Origin: Paracoccaceae bacterium
Lineage (GTDB): Bacteria > Pseudomonadota > Alphaproteobacteria > Rhodobacterales > Rhodobacteraceae
Length of the DNA stretch: 35,509 bases
Direction of reading: 5' to 3'
NCBI GenBank assembly: GCA_024742695.1
Contig: JANSXY010000034.1
Location: 1-35,509 of the forward strand
The position numbers and the translations under genes are program-made. The stretch's first letter is position 1; every line of letters begins with the position of its first letter. Below, piece by piece: positions 30,674 through 35,509 of this stretch. The notes beneath the pieces were generated by a model. That model made no database searches. It worked only from the letters and a program-made list of their open reading frames with translations, and was not told the origin of the DNA.

Positions 30674-31654
30674 TCACTCGCAGGCGTAGGACACGCCGTT
30701 CGCCGCGTCGATCTTGCGGATCACGTCCCAGAAGTCCTTGTAGTTCATCTCGATGAACTGCTCCTCGCCGGACTTCGAGAACTCTTCCTGCAGTGTCGTG
30801 CCTTCCCATTCGAAGTCGAAGAAGGCCTGGCGGATCTGCTCCTGCAACTCGGGCTTGAGGTTGTAGACGACGCCGAAGCCGGTCGTCGGGAAGGTCTGCG
30901 ACTTGTAGATCGAGACGACCTGTTCGGGTTCGATCACGTCGCGCTCGATCATCCGCTGCATGACCGAGTTGGCAACCGCACCGGCCATGTAGTCCTTGTT
31001 GGCGACGCCGAGGATGGTGTTGTCGTGCTTGCCCGAGAACACCGGCTCGAAATCACGCTCCGCGACCATGTCGTAATCGCCCTTCAGGATCGCCGAGGGC
31101 GCCTTGAAGCCCGAGTTCGAGGTCGGCGACGAGAACGCCAGCTGCCCGCCCTTGATGTCCTCGACCGTCTCGATGCCGGAGCCGGGGTAGGTGATGATCT
31201 CCATCTCGTAGCCGAAATGGCCGTCTTTCGAAGCCATGATCGTGAACGGCCGGAAGCCCGCGCAGTTCACGGCAAGCGGGTTGGACCCGGTGTTGAAACC
31301 CGAGATATGCAGCCGGCCCGAACGCATCGCCTCGATCTGCGCGGCGTTGTTCTGCACCGGGAAGAAGATGATCTCCTTGCCCGTCCGCTCCGCGAGGAAA
31401 TCGAGGAAGGGCGCCCAGGCGGTCTTGTAGACCGCGGGATCCTCGACCGGCGTATAGGCGAAGATCAGCGGATCGGGATCCAGCAGTTGCGCCGGATCGG
31501 TCGGGATGTCGGCCACCAGGTCGCCGTCACGGTCGCAGAATCTCTCGTCGAGATCGCCGCGCGGGCAGTCTTCCTGTGCCGCGGCCGGGCCGGCGGCGGC
31601 GAACAGCGCCAGCGCCGCGGCGCCGGATGCCAGGATCTGTGTCAGTCGGGTCAT
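30674..31654 (-). CDS. phnD: PhnD-type periplasmic binding protein
   Basis: 326-residue binding protein of the phosphate/phosphite/phosphonate group (PF12974-like). The signal peptide is cut near AAAQ at residue 27. An unusual start to the mature chain follows, with Cys30, Cys40 and DRDGDLVAD (Asp41, 43, 45, 49), before the usual binding fold begins at [18 protein letters not shown]. Later motifs are [20 protein letters not shown] and [22 protein letters not shown] precedes the ATG. It follows the DeoR gene by 37 bp. No C-P lyase, phnJ or phosphonatase gene is in the operon, and two phosphatases are, so phosphate esters deserve consideration as ligand alongside phosphonates or phosphite. Confidence 0.88.
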   Translation of the reverse strand: MTRLTQILASGAAALALFAAAGPAAAQEDCPRGDLDERFCDRDGDLVADIPTDPAQLLDPDPLIFAYTPVEDPAVYKTAWAPFLDFLAERTGKEIIFFPVQNNAAQIEAMRSGRLHISGFNTGSNPLAVNCAGFRPFTIMASKDGHFGYEMEIITYPGSGIETVEDIKGGQLAFSSPTSNSGFKAPSAILKGDYDMVAERDFEPVFSGKHDNTILGVANKDYMAGAVANSVMQRMIERDVIEPEQVVSIYKSQTFPTTGFGVVYNLKPELQEQIRQAFFDFEWEGTTLQEEFSKSGEEQFIEMNYKDFWDVIRKIDAANGVSYACE

Positions 31655-31691
31655 GTCTTCTCCTCCCTTGGAATTGCTCGTTCAGTCTTGG

Positions 31692-32531
31692 CTAGGACGC
31701 TGCGGATGCCGCGCGCCCCGGTCCCGTTGGCTGGATGGCCAGCGTGACCTCGACCCCCGCGCCGGTCAGGGCGGCGGCCAATTCCCCTTCCGGCGACCTG
31801 TCGGTGACCAGTGAGGCGATCTCGGACAGGTCGCACACACGCGCGAGCCCGGCGCGGCCGAACTTGGCCCGGTCGATCAGCAGGTGCGCGGCCGCGCTTC
31901 GCCCCAGCATCGCGCGCTTGATCGCGGCGAAGCCGCGTACGGTCTCGGATACGCCGGACGCAGAAACCGCCGAGGCCCCGATGAAGCAGCGCGAGACATT
32001 GAAACGCTCGATATACTCGATCGTGTCGGCGCCGATCACCGCGGCCTCCGAAGGCAGGAAGTCGCCCGGGCAGACGATGACCTCGGCCGCGCCGCTCTGG
32101 CCGACGGCGGTTGCGATCGGCAGGCTGTTGGTGATCACCGTGCAGGCGGTTCCCGCATAGGCGAGAAAGCGGGCAAGCTCCAGCGTGGTGGACCCGGAAT
32201 CGATCATCACGGTATCGCCGGGCGCAACCAGCGCCGCGGCGGATTCGCCGATGGCGGCACGTTCCGCCTGCCGGTCGAGGCTGCGTTCGGCAAAGCCCGG
32301 ATACTGGCTGTGCGGAGGGGCGGAGGCGCCACCGTGCGCGCGCGCGATCAGCCCCTTTCCGCTCAGGGCCTCGAAATCGCGGCGCACCGTTTCGGTCGAC
32401 ACGCCGAAACGCCGGGCGAGGTCCGCGATCCGGACATGCGGGCTGAGCCGGAGTTCCAGCAGAATCCGCTCCCGCCGCTCCTTCTTGCGCATCCGTGCCG
32501 GTGCGTCCTGTTCGGGCGCATCGAGTTGCAC
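31692..32531 (-). CDS. DeoR-family transcriptional regulator
   Basis: 279-residue repressor-type regulator. The DeoR helix-turn-helix lies at about 34-62 (ADLARRFGVSTETVRRDFEAL, then KGLIARAHGGA). The effector domain has the sugar-phosphate-binding signatures MIDSGSTTLELARFL and VITNSLPIA. I chose GTG at 32531 because GGGGGGAG lies 4 nt upstream; ATG at 32492 (266 residues) is an alternative, and the frame remains open to 32621. DeoR proteins usually respond to phosphorylated sugars, which fits an importer and phosphatases of phosphate esters. It is the first gene of the leftward phn operon and diverges from the second Na/Pi transporter. Confidence 0.88.
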   Translation of the reverse strand: MQLDAPEQDAPARMRKKERRERILLELRLSPHVRIADLARRFGVSTETVRRDFEALSGKGLIARAHGGASAPPHSQYPGFAERSLDRQAERAAIGESAAALVAPGDTVMIDSGSTTLELARFLAYAGTACTVITNSLPIATAVGQSGAAEVIVCPGDFLPSEAAVIGADTIEYIERFNVSRCFIGASAVSASGVSETVRGFAAIKRAMLGRSAAAHLLIDRAKFGRAGLARVCDLSEIASLVTDRSPEGELAAALTGAGVEVTLAIQPTGPGRAASAAS

Positions 32532-32605
32532 CTGTCTCCCCCCAAAGGCCGCGGCGGCCTGCTCTCGAAGCGTGTGGACATTCACAACCGATTGCAAGAA
32601 AAAAT

Positions 32606-32624
32606 GTTGCATATCGCACACAAC
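32606..32624. promoter_or_regulatory. Candidate DeoR operator (GTTG-N11-CAAC)
   Basis: An imperfect dyad with GTTG/CAAC arms in the AT-rich part of the gap between deoR and the Na/Pi gene. CACAAC occurs twice nearby (32583-32588 and 32619-32624). The position fits a site controlling both divergent promoters. The pattern is weak and no PhoB-like array is visible here. Confidence 0.4.
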
Positions 32625-32716
32625 GGTGCTGCACTCCGGGCTTGTGCCCTCGTCCGCGGGCCATGGCCGCCAGTGCCGGCCCGGATGGCGGGGCGATTTC
32701 TGCGGGATCGATTGCC

Positions 32717-34369
32717 GTGATCGTATTCGTGCTTCATCTTGCCGGGGCCGTCGCGCTGCTGATCTGGGCGGTGCGGATGATCCGGACCGGGGTCGAACGC
32801 GCCTTCCTGACCCATCTGAGAAGCCTTGTGCGGCGGGCCGGCAGCGGGCCGGCCGGGATGGCGGGCGGCGCGGCCGCGGCGATCATGCTGCAAAGCTCGA
32901 CCGCCGTCGCGGTTCTTGCCGCGGCTTTCGCGGCCTCCGGCGTTCTTGCGCCGATGCAGGGGCTGGCCGTGTTGCTTGGCGCCGATCTGGGGTCGGCCGT
33001 CGTCGCGCTTGTTCTGCTGTCGCCGATAGGGGCGCTGGTGCCGCTGCTGCTGATCGTCGGTGTCGGCCTGTTCCAGAAGGCGGCGCGGCCGGAATGGCGG
33101 CAGGCCGGGCGCATCCTGATCGGCCTGGCGCTGGTGTTCGTCTCGCTCGACATGATCCGGGCCGCGTCGGCGCCGGTCGCGCAAAGTCCGTTCGCGGCCA
33201 TGGCCGTGTCCTACCTCTCGCGCGACCTGGTCAGCGCCTTCGCGATCGGCGCGGTGCTCGCCTGGGCGATGCATTCGAGCGTCGCGGCTGTGCTGACCTT
33301 CGTCACCTTCGCGGCCGAAGGGCTGTTGCCCGTCGCGCCGGCGGCGGCCTTGGTCCTTGGCGCGAACCTCGGCGGCGCCGCGATCCCCGTCGTGCTGACC
33401 CTGTCGGGCGCGGAGGTGGCGCGCCGCATGGTCGTGGCGAACCTGATGCTGCGCGGCGGCGGCGCCCTGCTGGTGCTAGCCGCACTGGTCTTCCGGCCCG
33501 GTGCGTTCGATTGGACCGACCTGCCACCGGCCGCGCAGGTGATCGCGCTGCATATCCTGTTCAACCTTGCCGTGGCGCTGGCCGGCCTGACCCTGCGGCG
33601 GCCGGCGCTGGCGTTCGCATCACGCGTCGTGCCCGACCGTGCCGCGCTGTCCGGCCAGCGGATTTCGGCACTTGATCCCGCCGCGTTCGACGATACCAAC
33701 CAGGCGCTGGCCTGCGCCACCCGCGAGCTGCTGCGGATGGCCGAGCGCATTCACGGCATGCTGCTTCCGGTGATGGGATTGTGCCGCAACTGGTCACCCG
33801 AGACGGCCGCGGCCATCGTGGACGGCGAGAACGACGTCGACCGCATGCATTTCGAGATCAAGCTCTATGTCGCGCGGCTGCAGGAGGCCGCGCTGACATC
33901 CGAACAGTCGCGCCGCGCGATGGACATCGCCTCGATCGCCAACAATCTCGAGGACGCGGGCGACCAGGTCTCCAACCACCTTGTCGCCATCGCCCGAAGG
34001 ATGCAGGCAAAGGGCCTGTCGTTCTCGAAGGACGGCTGGGACGATCTCGAAACCTTCCACGACCGCGTCGCCTCGAACGCGCAACTGGCGCTGAACCTGA
34101 TGCTGACCTCCGATGTCGAGACGGCGCGCCAACTGGTCGAGGAGAAGGATCGAATCCGCCGCAGCGAACAGGCCTTCCAGGAACGCCATCTTGAGCGGTT
34201 GCGCCAGGGCAACCCGGCAACGCTGGAAACTTCCAACCTGCATCAGGAGGCGCTGCGCGCCCTCAAGCAGATCAACACCGATTTCTCCCTGATCGCCTAC
34301 CCGATCGTCGAGGCGGCCGGAGAGTTGCGCGCCAGCCGGCTTGCCGCGGCCTCTGCAAGGGCGGGATGA
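32717..34369 (+). CDS. Na+/phosphate cotransporter-like protein with PhoU-type tail
   Basis: 550-residue membrane protein with N-terminal Na/Pi domains and a helical C-terminal half (about 330-545) that is PhoU-like. The first signature is MLQSSTAVAV (QSST at 59-62). In the second repeat the expected QSS appears as MHSSVAAVL (His186-Ser-Ser), so the two half-sites differ. GTG at 32717 (VIVFVLHLAGAVALLIW) gives the usual family start; ATG at 32663 or earlier are alternatives, and ribosome-binding sites are weak throughout. It is divergent from deoR and lies next to the truncated IS6 transposase. Phosphate uptake or sensing is inferred. Confidence 0.87.
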   Translation: MIVFVLHLAGAVALLIWAVRMIRTGVERAFLTHLRSLVRRAGSGPAGMAGGAAAAIMLQSSTAVAVLAAAFAASGVLAPMQGLAVLLGADLGSAVVALVLLSPIGALVPLLLIVGVGLFQKAARPEWRQAGRILIGLALVFVSLDMIRAASAPVAQSPFAAMAVSYLSRDLVSAFAIGAVLAWAMHSSVAAVLTFVTFAAEGLLPVAPAAALVLGANLGGAAIPVVLTLSGAEVARRMVVANLMLRGGGALLVLAALVFRPGAFDWTDLPPAAQVIALHILFNLAVALAGLTLRRPALAFASRVVPDRAALSGQRISALDPAAFDDTNQALACATRELLRMAERIHGMLLPVMGLCRNWSPETAAAIVDGENDVDRMHFEIKLYVARLQEAALTSEQSRRAMDIASIANNLEDAGDQVSNHLVAIARRMQAKGLSFSKDGWDDLETFHDRVASNAQLALNLMLTSDVETARQLVEEKDRIRRSEQAFQERHLERLRQGNPATLETSNLHQEALRALKQINTDFSLIAYPIVEAAGELRASRLAAASARAG

Positions 34370-34518
34370 AGCGACCTCGCTTCCGTTCCGCCTGTGGTCA
34401 TGGTTGGTGCGATCAGCCGTCGTCCGCTTTCTGTCATGTTCGGCCGGCGTCGGCCTCGGCGGGGACGTGTCGGAAGAACCCGGCTTGAGGCGGGGCAGGG
34501 GCGCAGCCGCGGTCCGTC

Positions 34519-34911
34519 ATGGCCAAACCCATCCCGTTCCAGCGGTTCAAGACGAGGCCCGAGAGCGTGCGGTTGGCGGTGATGCTCTACATCCGGTTCC
34601 CGCTCTCGCTGCGCAGCGTCGAAGACCTGCTGCACGAGCGCGGGATCGACGTCAGCCACGAGACGGTGCGCTTCTGGTGGAACCGGTTCGGGCCAATGTT
34701 TGCAGTAGAGATCCGGCGTAATCGAGCCGAAGGGATGCGTTCGGTCAGCCGGTGGAGATGGCATCTCGACGAGGTCTTCGTGAAGGTCAACGGCGAGCGG
34801 CACTACCTGTGGCGCGCCGTCGACCATAGGGGCGAGGTTCTGGAAAGCGACGTGCGTGGCGACAGGCTGGTCTACCCGGATGCGGTGCGCGTCGCGCTGG
34901 GAGCGAGCTAG
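34519..34911 (+). pseudogene. Truncated IS6-family transposase (N-terminal part)
   Basis: Residues 1-110 match the IS6-family N-terminus closely: MAKPIPFQRFKTRPE, the zinc/HTH region RFPLSLRSVEDLLHERGIDVSHETV and the first catalytic Asp in WRWHLDEVFVK. After HRGEVLES (codon ending 34848) the resemblance stops, and an unrelated 20-residue tail runs to the TAG at 34909-34911. The remaining catalytic Asp and Glu are missing, so it cannot be active. Its orientation equals that of the C-terminal remnant at 18523; together they bracket the phosphorus genes. No terminal inverted repeat was identified. Confidence 0.9.
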
Positions 34912-35333
34912 CCGGCAGGATGGGTCGCAAGACGAAGGCCGCTCTGGGCTCGAGGCCGTCGCTGAGCCCTGGTTCAGTCAGCGACCGTTTCAGATTGCCG
35001 AAGGTCCGCAGAGCCAACCAACAGCTGATCACACGGGAGAATCTGTATCCTGCGAACGGCTGCTTCCGGAGCGCGCCTCAAGTCGGCGCTGCCGCACCGC
35101 CGCAAGGCGGCTTCGAGCCCTCACACGCCATTCGATCGCCTTGCAGCATCCGTCTTCGAAGACGAGCAGCGGTCATTCGCTCTGCAAAATACAACTTGAG
35201 CCTAGGTGGGATCTCGGTATTGCAATCGAAACGCCGGACATCCGCCACGGCCAAAGGCAATTCTTCAGACGCCATTGAGACACGAAGCTTGGCCTATAGA
35301 TCGTCTTGTCGACGGATGCCGAATAGGAGCTTT
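34912..35333. other. Non-coding relic region right of the IS6 fragment
   Basis: No convincing gene in 422 bp. It contains an inverted repeat at 34958-34985 and base composition that is more AT-rich toward the right than in the metabolic modules. Likely decayed mobile DNA. Confidence 0.45.
34958..34985. repeat. Inverted repeat GTCGCTGA / TCAGCGAC
   Basis: Perfect 8-bp arms separated by 12 bp, in the relic DNA 110 bp right of the point where the IS6 transposase breaks off. It could be a terminator or a leftover of a mobile-element end. Confidence 0.4.
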
Positions 35334-35509
35334 CTATGGTTTAGCTCGGTCGTGGCGAACCTTCCCGAAGGCCTGCAACAGCGCGGTCAGATAGGCCACC
35401 GTGTCGCCGGTCGCGCCCTCGAGATCCTGCGCCGCCTGTTTCTGCACGCCGAGGCTGCCATCCTTGCGCCGCACGACCCATCCCTTCGCCACCAGCGTGT
35501 TGACCTTGC
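35334..35509 (-). CDS. Partial gene, winged-helix (MarR-like) protein C-terminus
   Basis: An open frame enters from the right edge and ends at a TAG (minus strand, 35336-35334), leaving about 57 residues: KVNTLVAKGWVVRRKDGSLG, then a long helical stretch and KVRHDRAKP. The start resembles the recognition helix plus wing of a MarR-type regulator, which is followed by a dimerisation helix. The match is loose, and a hypothetical protein with this fold is equally likely. It has normal high-GC codon use. Confidence 0.45.
   Translation of the reverse strand, partial: KVNTLVAKGWVVRRKDGSLGVQKQAAQDLEGATGDTVAYLTALLQAFGKVRHDRAKP

Noticed and set aside
32532-32716. A Pho box in the deoR / Na-Pi transporter gap
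   Set aside because: Single CACAAC and TTGCA words occur, but there is no 11-bp periodic heptamer array.
1-35509. CRISPR arrays, rRNA genes or phage structural genes
   Set aside because: No regularly spaced repeats of CRISPR length, no rRNA-like sequence and no phage-type proteins were seen.

Overview
The window is high-GC DNA with dense, ATGA-coupled operons. Its gene families (TRAP transporters, a GcvA-type LysR regulator, NptA-like Na/Pi proteins, an AfuA-like phosphate-ester importer, a PhnD with a Cys/Asp-rich N-terminus) point to an alphaproteobacterium, most likely of the Rhodobacteraceae/Roseobacter group. That assignment is inferred from family content only. It reads as an accessory region made of three metabolic modules separated by relic DNA.

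Module 1 (about 0.3-8.4 kb) is a catabolic locus. A polar-amino-acid-type ABC importer (permease and ATPase leftward, binding protein rightward) is linked to a glutathione S-transferase and a creatininase-family amidohydrolase. Next come an M29/NicX-like protein, a divergent LysR regulator, a Rieske ring-hydroxylating or demethylating oxygenase and a divergent ACMSD-type amidohydrolase. Oxygenase, decarboxylase-type hydrolase, NicX-like fold, amide hydrolase and GST together resemble the logic of pyridine-carboxylate or other N-heteroaromatic degradation. The substrate cannot be read from the sequence.

Module 2 (8.8-16.2 kb) is hexuronate/aldonate catabolism: uxuA-uxuB (mannonate dehydratase, fructuronate reductase) diverge from a GntR regulator whose stop overlaps the start of a TRAP transporter (dctP, dctQ, dctM). 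An L-idonate/L-gulonate 5-dehydrogenase-like gene and a strong hairpin follow. The set suits import of L-gulonate, L-idonate, D-mannonate or a related acid and its conversion to 2-keto-3-deoxygluconate.

From 16.2 to 18.8 kb lies a patchwork: the last 21 bp of an initiator tRNA-Met (possible integration scar), small repeats, a SnoaL/lumazine-binding-like gene, a VOC protein, a DUF4386 membrane protein and a C-terminal remnant of an IS6-family transposase.

Module 3 (18.8-34.4 kb) is a phosphorus-acquisition island: an NptA-like Na/Pi cotransporter, a small coiled-coil protein, a PPK2 polyphosphate kinase and an AfuABC-like importer behind a three-unit Pho box. Converging on it is a deoR-phnD-phnC-phnE-phnE-HAD phosphatase-IMPase operon, and a second Na/Pi cotransporter lies beyond. 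No C-P lyase gene is present, so import of phosphate esters followed by dephosphorylation is a better fit than phosphonate cleavage. A truncated N-terminal half of an IS6 transposase follows at 34.5 kb, in the same orientation as the C-terminal remnant at 18.5 kb, so the island sits between two complementary IS6 fragments. The window ends in a partial leftward gene of winged-helix type.
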